A stretch of 64,000 nt of DNA from Rhynchopus euleeides. Lineage: Eukaryota; Euglenozoa; Diplonemea; Diplonemida; Diplonemidae. The notes below the pieces were generated by a model. It searched no databases and was not told the DNA's origin. It saw only the letters and a list, made by a program, of their open reading frames with translations. The position numbers and the translations under genes were made by a program. Shown here piece after piece: positions 52,847-62,137 of this stretch. Location: the NCBI GenBank assembly GCA_963210315.1, contig OY723271.1, forward strand, positions 2,108,001-2,172,000. The letters run 5' to 3'. Each line of letters starts with the position of its first letter. The stretch's first letter is position 1.

Positions 52847-53231
52847 CCGTATTCGGAAAAATACTGGAACGGAATAATGTTCCAAGTTCCAGCCGAGACC
52901 CCATCTGTTCCAGTTATTTTCCGTTCCAGAATTGTTTTGGGGGGTCTGCGCGGACTTGGCCATTTTCTGAGAGTCGGGTACTTTCCCAAGGGTATGCTGG
53001 GCCCACCATCCTCCACCATGGCATGGGGTGGGGTGAGGTGGGATTTCGGACATGTGCCCCAAAAACTGACAAGTACCCGTCAATTTCCCCCATATTCTAA
53101 TTCTGGAACGGAAAAATACTGGAACGGAATAATGTTCCAAGTTTCGAAAATCCGGGTTTGTTCCAGTTATTTTCCGTTCCAGAAAAAATCCGTTCCAGCA
53201 TTTTTCCGTTCCAGTATTTTTCCGAATACGG
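52847..53231. mobile_element. Nested MITE with CCGTATTCGG ends and TA duplication
   Basis: The inverted ends CCGTATTCGGAAAAATACTG are flanked by TA (52845-52846, 53232-53233). TGGAACGG half-sites lie under both ends, matching the organisation of the MITE at 16635-16979 (CCGTATACG and TGGAACG). It has no coding capacity. Confidence 0.88.
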
Positions 53232-53514
53232 TATAAATGGCCCAGAAAATGTTGTACAATTAATCGCCCCCTTACGATTATTCGACTACTTACGATTAAT
53301 TGCCCCCCCCCAGTAACGCACATCTACTGGTCGTAGAGGCCCTGGATGGTACACAATGTGCCCCAGGGATGCCTAGGGTACGTTTCTCAGCCGAAAACCA
53401 CCCAAAATGGGGTCTAGTTCAGTGTTTAAGATACTGTTATGAAAAACGGGGCTTAGCCCCGGTTTTTGAGATTTTGCCCCGAAAAACCGGGGGTGCCTCT
53501 TTTTTTTTTTTTAA

Positions 53515-53655
53515 GCACACTCGTGTGAGCGGAAAGCGCCCCACCACAGCTGCAACCAAACGTGCTCTATACACTAACCCCACCCTTCATCAGGCTCAGG
53601 GTGTGATCAGTTCAGGGTTTTGTGTGTAGAAGCGTCAACGCAACAAACAAAAGGA
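53515..53655 (-). repeat. Dispersed SINE-like repeat, copy 2
   Basis: An inverted copy of the repeat at 59752-59900, sharing CCAAACGTGCTCTATACACT, CTTCATCAGGCTCAGGGTGT and GAAGCGTCAACGCA. Confidence 0.75.
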
Positions 53656-53869
53656 AATTCATCAGAGCGGTTGTAGCTGTGAAGTGATAGGGCGCTTTCC
53701 ACCGGGATTTTTCTGAGATTCTGTCCGGGTACTATTCCAGGGTACTTTTTGGCCAGAGGAGGCCGGGGCCAAGAGCACAATGCCCTGCCCCAGGCGTTAG
53801 CCCGATGAACCTGTTGAGCACAAGGTGCACGTTGACTACATGCGGCGTGCGACTATGGAGCAGAATCAG

Positions 53870-53955
53870 CTGTTCACTACCGTGGCCTCCGGCGGCTGGG
53901 GGGCTCCGCCCCCCAGACCCCCCTGTGGCCTGTGCCTGTCCAGAACCAAGTCTGC
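53870..53955 (-). repeat. GC-rich hairpin repeat, copy 9 (inverted)
   Basis: The reverse complement reads the usual lead-in (TTGGTTCTGGACAGGCACAG), the core and the GGCCACGGTAGTGAAC tail. It is inside the hAT-like element 53420-54230. Confidence 0.85.
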
Positions 53956-54850
53956 AAGGGCAACCTGCGGTGCTTTCAACACCACCACGCTCTTCCTCAT
54001 CGACTGGCTCCTTCGCGTTGACGACAACAAGGAGCGCGCTCCTCTCGGACCTGGCAGCGGCGGCGAAGTCAGTCCCCCGCAGAGGAGCCACCCTGCCCAT
54101 CCCAGTTGAGTGGCGTGGAGTGAGGTGTTGTGGGAAGGGAAAACCCTTCCATTTGGGGAAATGGCCGAAATTTTACCCCCGATTACCCCCGGTTTTCGGC
54201 GCGCAGCCCGGAACCCTATCTTTTACCCTGGTCTAGTTGCCCAATTTTTGATAGTTTTTCAGAAAAATTGGGGCTGTTACCCTACACGGGCGAATCCCCC
54301 ATTTTTCACAGTTTTTTCAAAATATCGGACTGAATTTGGGCAATTCGGTGTAGAAAACCTGTTCTGACAGGCCCATACACCCCATTTTAGGGCATACCCA
54401 GTGGTTTCTGGGTGGTTATAGGGTTGTAGGGTGCCTACAACCTGGTTGCAGGGTGCTTGCAGGGTGGTTGCAGGGTCCTTTTTTTGGGTAAAAATACGCA
54501 TTTTAACGCACCTCTACTGGTCGTAGAGGCCCGGGATGATATACAATGTACCCCAGGGATGCCTAGGGTACGTTTTTCACCCGAAAAACACCCGAAATGG
54601 GGTCTAGTTGCCCCGATTTTGTCATTTTTTCATGAAAATCGGGATTTTGCCCAAAATGGGCAAAATCCCCTTTTTTCACCGATTTTTCGAAAATTCTGAC
54701 CGAAAATGGGCACCTAAGTGTGAAAAACCGGTTTCATTGGGTCCACAGACATATTTTTGAGGTGGGTACACCCATTTTAGGTGCCAATAACCCTTGTTTG
54801 GGGTCGGAAAAATTTTTATTACAATTTTTTCCCGTACATCCGGGGCCCTA

Positions 54851-55084
54851 GGGGGGGGGGGGGCTGGCGTGCAGGGTGCAGGCAGCGCGCGCAAATGCGA
54901 CCTGTTTCCGGGTGCCCGCGCGCTCCCGGCGACCGTGCACCCTGGGTGCACGGGTTTGGGCTCAATCTGGGTGACGTACGGGTAGGGCTCCCACCCTGAA
55001 AATGGGCTATCTGCAGTCACTCCAGTGACCTGACATCACCTGAAAGTGACCCAAAAGTGCGGAATCTTCGACTCGCGGAATCGC
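54851..55084. other. Short gene-free spacer
   Basis: The right flank of the composite element begins with a G-run (54851-54863). No gene or repeat was recognised. Confidence 0.4.
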
Positions 55085-55920
55085 GATTGACCCCTTCCAT
55101 TGCACTCTTTGGGCTCTGTGCGGATCGTAGTGGGGTCACACTGTGGGTCTAGGTGCCAAGCTTCACCCATGAAATGTGGGTCTAGTTCAGGGGCTGGTCA
55201 TAGGAGACTGTGACTGGGAGGCCGAGAGTCAGCCAGCCCACCCACCCAGCGGGACCCCCTCCTCGGGTGTTCCGAAACCCCCTTCTTTTGAATACTTGGA
55301 ATCTGTGCGCATCGTAGTGGGGTCACTTTGTAGGTCTAGGTGACAAACTTTGTCCATGAAATGTGGCTCTGGTTCAGGGGCTGGTCATGGGTGAAGGTGA
55401 CTGGGAGTAACACACCATGCCACCCCACCCAGCCACCCACCCAGCGGGACCCCCTCCTCGGGTGTTCCAAAACCCCGTTCTTTTGAACGTTTGAAACTTT
55501 TGCGGATCGTAGTGGGGTCACTTTGGTGGTCTAGGTGCCCAGCTTCACCCATGAAAAAGCGGTCTGGTTCAGGGGCTGGTTATGGGTGAAGGGTGGCTGG
55601 GTGACACACACCATGACACCCCACCCACCCAGCGGGACCCCCTCCTCGGGTGTTCCAAAACCTCTTTCTTTTGAACGTTTGGAATTTGTGCGGATCACAG
55701 TGGGGTCACTTTGATGGTGTGTGAGCCAAGTATCACCCATGAAACACGGGTCTGGTTCAGGGACTGGTCGTGGGGGTGTCTGGGAGGCAGCCAGTCCACT
55801 ACACCCCACCTACCCACCCAGCGGGACCCCCCCCTCGGATTTTCCAAAAACCCGTTCTTTTGAACGTTTGGAATCTGTGCGGATCGCGATGGGGTCATTT
55901 TGGCCATGGGGTGCCCATTT
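55085..55920 (+). repeat. ~190-bp tandem repeat, about 4.5 units
   Basis: The marker CGGATCGTAGTGGGGTCAC recurs near 55121, 55308, 55503, 55691 and 55880 (periods 187-195). Units also share CCACCCAGCGGGACCCCC and CTTTTGAACGTTTGGAATCT. Single diverged relatives occur at about 1872, 13836, 24240 and 59545, two of them inside hAT-like elements. Confidence 0.9.
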
Positions 55921-55957
55921 ACACCTATTACTGGGAAACATCAATTGGGTGAAAGTA

Positions 55958-58900
55958 CACGGTGGGCTAATGAAAAAGTGATCACTATTTTGTGCACTAT
56001 AAATTGCCACTATATAGTGACAACTTACTGAACACATAGTACTATATGGAAATGGGATAGTGACTAATGTTTCCGACTCACTCGACACATACTGGACACA
56101 ATCTAAATTATAGTGGACACATAGTGACAAATAGTGGACATGTCAACTATTATAGTCGACATGTAAGTAAAATAGTCGCATGTCCACTATAATAGTGACT
56201 ATAATAGTGGACATGCGACTATTATAGTCACTATAATAGTCGACATGTCACTAAAATAGTAACTATTATAGTCGACATGTCGACTATTATAGTCGACATG
56301 CGACTATAATAGTCGCACGTGCCACTATGAGACCACTATAATAGTCGACATGTATAGGGGGACCCTTTTCGATTTTTTTTTTCGGATGGGTCCATTTTGC
56401 ACGTTTGAGCCCAATTTCGAAGGAATTTTTGAGTTTTGAGCCTGTTTTGAGGCCTAAAACGCGCTAAAACGGCCCCGCGAGTTTGGCGTTTTGGCCTTGG
56501 TGAAAATTCACCTCAAAAAAAATCTGGCCCCAAAATCTGGTCCTTGTGGTCTGGAACCTTTCATTTTCGAAGGAAATCGTCGAAAAACTGAGACCTTCGA
56601 TCCTGGCATCACACACGACGGCCCCAAAAAATGAAGCACACGAAGTTTGGGTCATTTCGTGGGCGAAGTACAGACGTGTGTCGAAATTGACATGTTGTTA
56701 CCAGTATGTCAAAAGAGTGAATACAAAGAGCAATGTTCTTGACATTGCTCAGAACCATGGCTGATTCTTCAGCTATTTAAAATAACCCCGACCCCGACCC
56801 TGCCCGGCCCCGGCCCTTCCCTGTGCAAGCTCGTGCCCCCACCCATCGCATTGCTCCCTTGTTGCCTTGCTTTGCGCTGCTTTTCTTTTTCAGAATTTTC
56901 AGATTTTTAAAGTTCAAGACGGAGTGCTTTTTTTCCGAAAGTTTAGGTGGCCCGATGATGGGGATGCAGCACCCCGAGGGTCTTACCTACCGGGCGGTTG
57001 GGGGGCGGTGGGGCAGGGCAACTTTGGGTGCAGATTTACGTACACAAAGCGGCGTGAGACTGTGCATGTCAGCGGCCTTGCGTGGTGGCCCCCCTAGGTG
57101 ACTATGTTCGGATGTCTGGGAATGGAATGAAAACCCCCATATGGCTGCCTGCGCCCTTGTGGAATTAGAGGTGGTCGGGAATCGGTCGGAAACCAGTACT
57201 CCTGCTGGCGCTCGTCGTGTGTGTGGAGCATCTGTAGACGCCCGGCAACTCAGCCATCTTGCCCCCGCGCAAGCTCTGCCTGGCCGTGGAAGAGGATGAC
57301 ACACGGTCTGAATCTGGACTCTCTCTCGTGGTGGCACCGAATAACTGTGACTCTAGGTGACTCCACATAAACATACTCCCACTGGTCTGTGGCAAAGGGA
57401 GAATGACTACATGCCTTGAGAGAGAGACCTCCGGCCTGAAAGGACAAGCATGAAAAGCCGGAATAGATCAGATAGAGTACAGACTCAGGTGCACGAACCG
57501 ATCCTTCGGCAGCTACCTGCTTGGTTTGCTGGTGTATGGTTGAGCGCTGCTTGTGTACGTAAATTTTGCTTATATGAACACTCCGCCTTCACCAAAGGTG
57601 AAGAACTTCCCAAGACAAGCGGTGTGGCACCCCCTGTGGTGTTGCGCCCCTTTGGACATCGGCCCCAGCGGTAACCCGCAGGTTGTTGTTTCTTCAAAGA
57701 AACACGTCGATTCTGTCCCCCACAGCAGGGTTTATCCCTGCTTACCCATGGATGTTTTCTCATTATTATTATAACAGTTGATACAATACACTAGCTCGGC
57801 AAATGCCTGGAGCGCCACTGGGAAGGTGTGTGCCGACATATAGCTCGGCACACGCCTGAAGCGCCACCGTGACGACATATTCGTCTCTGCTGAAGCACTC
57901 CGCTACACAGGGGGCTTCCGGTTCCTGTCCATGCAGAGGTTCTCAAGGCAGATAATGCCGAGACTTGTGGTGCGCTCTCGTTTGTTGATCGAGGGTCAAC
58001 CCAGTGACGAAAAATGTGGAACGGCATGCTGCCCGTTTCTTCATTTTTCACCTTGCGTTGCAAGGGGGTCGCCCTCACGAGGGAAAAATGTAGAACGGCA
58101 TGCTGCCCGTTTACTCATTTTTACCTTGGGATCACCTCGTTCACTAGGGAAAAGCGCCAAGGCGTCTCCCAAAGGTGGAACCGCTCCACTCATATGGGGC
58201 CGTCTCCCAATTCGTGTTGGGCGGCGAGCCTTGAGAGTGCTGAGTATTGCACTTGGCATGAACTTGCAGACTGGTCACAGACAATGTCGACTATAATAGT
58301 GACTATAATAGTCGACATGTCACTAAAATAGTGACTATTATAGTGAACATGTTCACTATATCCTGGACATGTGTGCATGCGTACACTATAATAGTGGACA
58401 TGTTCAGTAAATGCTGACATGTTGACTGCGCATCCACTATAATACTGACATGTTAGTTGCGTGTCAGTCAATATAGTCGCAGTTCCGGCCATATACTGGC
58501 CAAAAAAGCGTTTTACTGGACACTTAGTGACATGTCCCGGACGTTTACTCGACACTTAGTGGACTTCGATGTCCACATAGAACTAAGTGGTCACTGCATA
58601 CTGAGCACTTACTGACAATATAGTCGACATGTCGACTATAAAGTCACTATTTTAGTCGCATGTCACTAAATATAGTCACTATTATAGTCGACATGTCGAC
58701 TATAATAGTCACAAAATAGTCGACATGTCGACTATTTTGTGACTATTATAGTCGACATGTCAACTATATAGTGACTATTATAGTCACATGTCGACTATTT
58801 TGTGACTATAATAGTCGACATGTCGACTATATAGTGACTATTATAGTCGACATGTCGACTATTTTGTGACTATAATAGTCGACATGTCAACTATATAGTG

Positions 58901-58958
58901 ACTATTATAGTCGACATGTCACTATTTATAGTACTATTTTTTTCATTAGCCCACCGTG
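55958..58958. mobile_element. Complete CACGGTGG-type element with GTCGAC palindromes
   Basis: Ends CACGGTGGGCTAATGAAAAA and the exact complement have TA duplicated on both sides (55956-55957, 58959-58960). Both arms (55985-56350 and 58285-58935) are AT-rich arrays of palindromes such as GTCGACTATTATAGTCGAC and its half-sites. The middle ~1.9 kb is of ordinary composition with only short open frames (56546-56764 plus, 56987-57337 and 57791-58078 minus), none recognised. A 48-bp segment with CGGCATGCTGCCCGTTT is repeated at about 58005 and 58080. Confidence 0.9.
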
Positions 58959-59466
58959 TACCACCTCCTGACCCCCCCCCCTCCCGAGTCGGGAGGGGGG
59001 TCGGGTAGGGGGGGTACCCCCCCCCCATACCCCCCCTCGTGACCCCCCCCCCCTGGTAGGGTGCCCGACCAGGGGGTGGGGGGTCACCCAAAATTTCGAG
59101 GAAATCCTGGTGTCACCCTGAAAACCTGGGTCGCCAGCCTGACCTCAGCCCGCGGGGAGCCCCCCTACCCCCCCCCCCCCCCCCCGGAGGAAATCCGTGA
59201 ACTACCAAAAATCCTTACCCCAGGGCCTGGGGGGGGGGGGGGGGGGGGGGGGGCTTTGTACGCTCGGGGGGGGGGGGGGGGGGGGTTAGTTACAGTGTGT
59301 GGTGTGAGTGGACAACGAGGAAGTTGTACAGACTTCGTTGTGCAGGGATGGGGTAGTCTGACGTACTCCGTCTTCACTCACGACCATGTCGTACTCCTGG
59401 TGTTGTGCCGTTTCCCACTTGCCGTGCTGCACCAAACGGCACATACGTACACTCGACAAACATACA
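58959..59466. other. Extreme G/C-run region
   Basis: Contains C-runs at 58970-58982, 59018-59025, 59045-59053 and 59168-59187, and G-runs at 59230-59253 and 59267-59286. No gene. The run lengths are likely to be unreliable in any assembly. Confidence 0.5.
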
Positions 59467-59469
59467 TCA

Positions 59470-59528
59470 CAGGGGGGTCTGGGGGGCGGAGTCCCCACAG
59501 CCGCCGGAGGCCACGGTAGCGAACATCG
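59470..59528 (+). repeat. GC-rich hairpin repeat, copy 10
   Basis: Core GGGGGGCGGAGTCCCC and tail to AACATCGG. About 60 bp further on is a diverged relative of the GTAGTGGGG repeat, the same order as in the hAT-like element at 24142-24285. Confidence 0.8.
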
Positions 59529-59751
59529 GCCTTCTGCTTCGCGTTCTTGAACTCTTTGGATCAAGCGCGGTTCGTAGTGGGGCATGTACCCAGAGATGCT
59601 CATAGTTGGGAAGTTGTGTGTGCAGGTCGAGGAGTGGACAGTCGGTCATAAATCTGTGAAAACCCAACCACAAAAAAAAAGCGAAACTCGCCACCGGGTT
59701 TTCGGGGGGAAAAAGTCACTTCACCATTCAGCAGCAACCGCCCTTAGCCTG

Positions 59752-59900
59752 TATTTTGTTTGTTGATGCGTTGACGCTTCTACACATAAACCCTGAAGTG
59801 ATGATCACACCCTGAGCCTGATGAAGGGTGGGGTTAGTGTATAGAGCACGTTTGGATGCTGCTGTGGTGGGTGACTTTCTACGCACACGAGTGTGCGGAA
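59752..59900 (+). repeat. Dispersed SINE-like repeat, copy 3
   Basis: The longest copy contains TTGATGCGTTGACGCTTCTA, CCCTGAAGTGATGATCACAC, CTGATGAAGGGTGGGGTTAG and TATAGAGCACGTTTGG. The last part resembles a tRNA box A. No ends or duplications were found. Confidence 0.6.
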
Positions 59901-60130
59901 AAATACAAATGGCGACTTTCGCCCCCAAACTCGCCATCGGGAAAACTCAGGTGACCACGAAGGCGCAGCGAGATAGCGTTGCAACAAAACGCCGGCGACC
60001 CACAGCTAGAAAGGGCGGGTCATTTTGATTGATTTCACAACGGGGAGATGCGGAGCTGGGAGAGCGCCAGATCACTGGTCAGAAGCTGATTTCTGACGCA
60101 GAAACCTAGGTCTTGTCGGCCCAGTTTTTG

Positions 60131-62137
60131 TCCGAGTTCACAGGGCCACGTGGGACACAGCGTCAGGAGGGCGGTGACCCGCTCACCACTAGCTGTAGAC
60201 CCCTTCAGAAAGTGTGGAGGAAAAGGGGCGCGAAGGAAATTCGATCCCCGACTTCAGCCAATGGTGGAGGGTGCTGCCCGCTCGCTGGAACACGTCTAGC
60301 ACTGAGTCAGGATGCTCATGATTGATGATGGTTGCGGCATGCCCTTCCATGTTGAGGATGCGCCAGCATGTCAATTATGAGCTGCGACAGAACACAGCGC
60401 CACGCCGTTGTTGTTCCCCTTGTGCTCGTCCCTCCACGAAAAGGATGCGCAATGCGTCAGCATGTCCGTTCTGAGCCGCAATAAAACACGGCGTCCTACC
60501 GTCGTTCTTCGCCTTTTTTTGTTAACATCAGCTTGTCCTTCCGTGATGAGGATGTGCAATGCGTCAGCATGTCCGTTCTCAGCCGCAATAAAACACGGCG
60601 TCGCACCGTCGTTCATGGCCTTGTTAACATCAGCTTGTCCTTCCGTGATGAGGATGCGCAATGCGTCAGCACGTCCGTTCTGAGCCGCAATTAAACACGG
60701 CGTCGCACCGTCGTCCATGGCCTTGTTCACATCAGCTTGTCCTTCCGTGATGAGGATGCGCAATGCGTCAGCATGTCCGTCCAGAGCCGCAATTAAACAC
60801 GGCGTCGCACCGTCGTCCATGGCCTTGTTAACATCAGCTTGTCCTTCCGTGATGAGGATGCGCAATGCGTCAGCATGTCCATTCTGACCCGCGACAAAAC
60901 ACGGCGTCGCACCGTCGTTATCGGCCTTGTTAACATCAGCTTGCCCTTCCGTGATGAGAATGCGCAATGCGGCAGCATGTCCCTGGTGAGCCGCAATAAA
61001 ACACGGCGTCTCACCGTTGTCCGTGGCCTTGTTAACATCAGCTTGTCCTTCCGTGATGAGGATGCGCAATGCGTCAGCATGTCCATTCTGACCCGCTAAA
61101 GAACACGGCGTCTCACCGTCGTCCATGGCCTTGTTCACATCAGCTTGTCCTTCCGTGATGAGGATGCGCAATGCGTCAGCATGTCCGTTCAGAGCCGCAA
61201 TTAAACACGGCGTCGCACCGTCGTCCATGGCCTTGTTAACATCAGCTTGTCCTTCCGTGATGAGGATGCGCAATGCGTCAGCATGTCCATTTTGACCCGC
61301 GACAAAACACGGCGTCGCACCGTCGTTATCGGCCTTGTTAACATCAGCTTGCCCTTCCGTGATGAGGATGCGCAATGCGGCAGCATGTCCGCACTGAGCC
61401 GCAATAAAACACGGCGTCTCACCGTTGTCCGTGGCCTTGTTAACATCAGCTTGTCCTTCCGTGATGAGGATGCGCAATGCGTCAGCATGTCCGTTCCGGG
61501 CCGCAATATAACACGGCGCCGCACCGTCATGCCTGGTATTGTTCACGTCAGCTTGTCCTTCCATGATGAGAATGCACACCGAGTCGGCGTATCCGTTCTG
61601 AGCCGCAACAACTCACGGCGTCACACTGTCGTGTGTGTTCGAAGTGCGAAGCCTGAAGGGAAGCTGGAGAACACCCCTCTGAAGGGGCAGGCCTGAGGTG
61701 TGTGTGATGCACGGGCCGTGTGGGTGTGGTTGCGGAAGAGGGTGGGGGAGGGTGCAGCAGAGCACGACATCAACGCTTGCCCTGTTCTCTTCTCAGATGC
61801 ACCGCACAGCTGCCTCCAAGAGATCATGGGTGAGAAGGTGCTGTGCTCGAGAGGCATGAGTCAAGAGTCAAGGAAGCCGGCAAGCAAGGCAGTGTGAAAG
61901 AGTTCTGAGCTGCCGCGCATCACACACACGAAGGTTCTTTGGTGTGAAGATCAAAACCACTGCTGGCAACCACTGGCCTGACACGAAATGCGGTCGCAAG
62001 TGCGCCATGTCCGCAACACACGCGCCACATCCAGACCAGCTTTGGAGGGAGGTAGCATCGCTTGGCGGATGTTCGGGTGTGTGCTGGGGCCGCCTTCGGA
62101 TATTGGGTTATAATGTAGGCAGGAAGCGGTTACAGTG
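60131..62137. repeat. Ankyrin segmental duplication, copy B
   Basis: A same-orientation copy of 41851-43446, about 18.3 kb away. It begins at CGAGTTCACAGGGCCACGTG and ends at GGCAGGAAGCGGTTA. It carries more ankyrin units than copy A, which accounts for most of the length difference. Confidence 0.92.
60371..61579 (-). CDS. Ankyrin-repeat protein B, probably partly broken
   Basis: The 402-codon frame has ten intact 34-residue ankyrin repeats (LRILITEGQADVNKA then DDGATPC). Units 2-4 and 6-8 share the same order of variants (NGETPCFIAA, DGATPCFVAG, DGATPCLIAA), indicating duplication of a four-unit block. Near the 3' end a T-run at about 60514-60520, longer than in copy A, shifts the frame. 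The last unit or two are therefore read in the wrong frame (KRRRTTVGRRVLLRL). The upstream sequence homologous to the copy A start (61779-61857) is in another frame, so the start at 61579 is provisional. It may be a pseudogene. Confidence 0.5.
   Translation of the reverse strand: MCILIMEGQADVNNTRHDGAAPCYIAARNGHADALRILITEGQADVNKATDNGETPCFIAAQCGHAAALRILITEGQADVNKADNDGATPCFVAGQNGHADALRILITEGQADVNKAMDDGATPCLIAALNGHADALRILITEGQADVNKAMDDGETPCSLAGQNGHADALRILITEGQADVNKATDNGETPCFIAAHQGHAAALRILITEGQADVNKADNDGATPCFVAGQNGHADALRILITEGQADVNKAMDDGATPCLIAALDGHADALRILITEGQADVNKAMDDGATPCLIAAQNGRADALRILITEGQADVNKAMNDGATPCFIAAENGHADALHILITEGQADVNKKRRRTTVGRRVLLRLRTDMLTHCASFSWRDEHKGNNNGVALCSVAAHN

Larger units (their letters stand above)
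51640..53313. mobile_element. Nested TA-duplicating element with CTGGGGGGGG ends
   Basis: Ends CTGGGGGGGGTCAAATAAT and, inverted, CTGGGGGGGGGCAATTAAT are flanked by TA (51638-51639, 53314-53315). The joined flanks read GCATTTTAACGCAC, which occurs intact in the neighbouring repeat units (about 48126 and 54497). Subterminal palindromes of TACGATTATT and its complement occur on both sides. The interior contains a coding-looking stretch ending at 52324, a truncated hairpin repeat (52466-52514) and a nested MITE. TA duplication suggests the Tc1/mariner group. Confidence 0.88.
53420..54230. mobile_element. hAT-like element, third copy
   Basis: Ends CAGTGTTTAAGATA and (inverted) CAGGGTAAAAGATAG have an exact 8-bp TSD GTCTAGTT (53412-53419, 54231-54238). 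The restored target GGGGTCTAGTTGCCC is present intact at about 54599-54613. The ends are related to those of 13081-14027. The interior holds the dispersed SINE-like repeat (inverted, 53515-53655) and a hairpin repeat (53870-53933). No transposase. Confidence 0.92.
47900..54850. mobile_element. 7-kb composite element with TAGGGCCCCGGATGT ends
   Basis: The left end TAGGGCCCCGGATGT (47900) and its inverted match ending at 54850 agree over 15 bp and further inside share an A-run followed by TGTAAT. Both sides are poly-G, so no distinct target duplication can be read. The interior is a tandem of a ~390-450-bp unit containing GGTCGTAGAGGCCCTGGATG (near 48153, 48689, 53332, 54519) and CTAGTTGCCCAATTTTTGA. 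Into this three other elements have inserted (48781-51358, 51640-53313, 53420-54230). No transposase was recognised. Confidence 0.7.

Noticed and set aside
57864-57871. An extra CCACCGTG inside the element at 55958-58958.
   Set aside because: No palindrome array or matching left end adjoins it.
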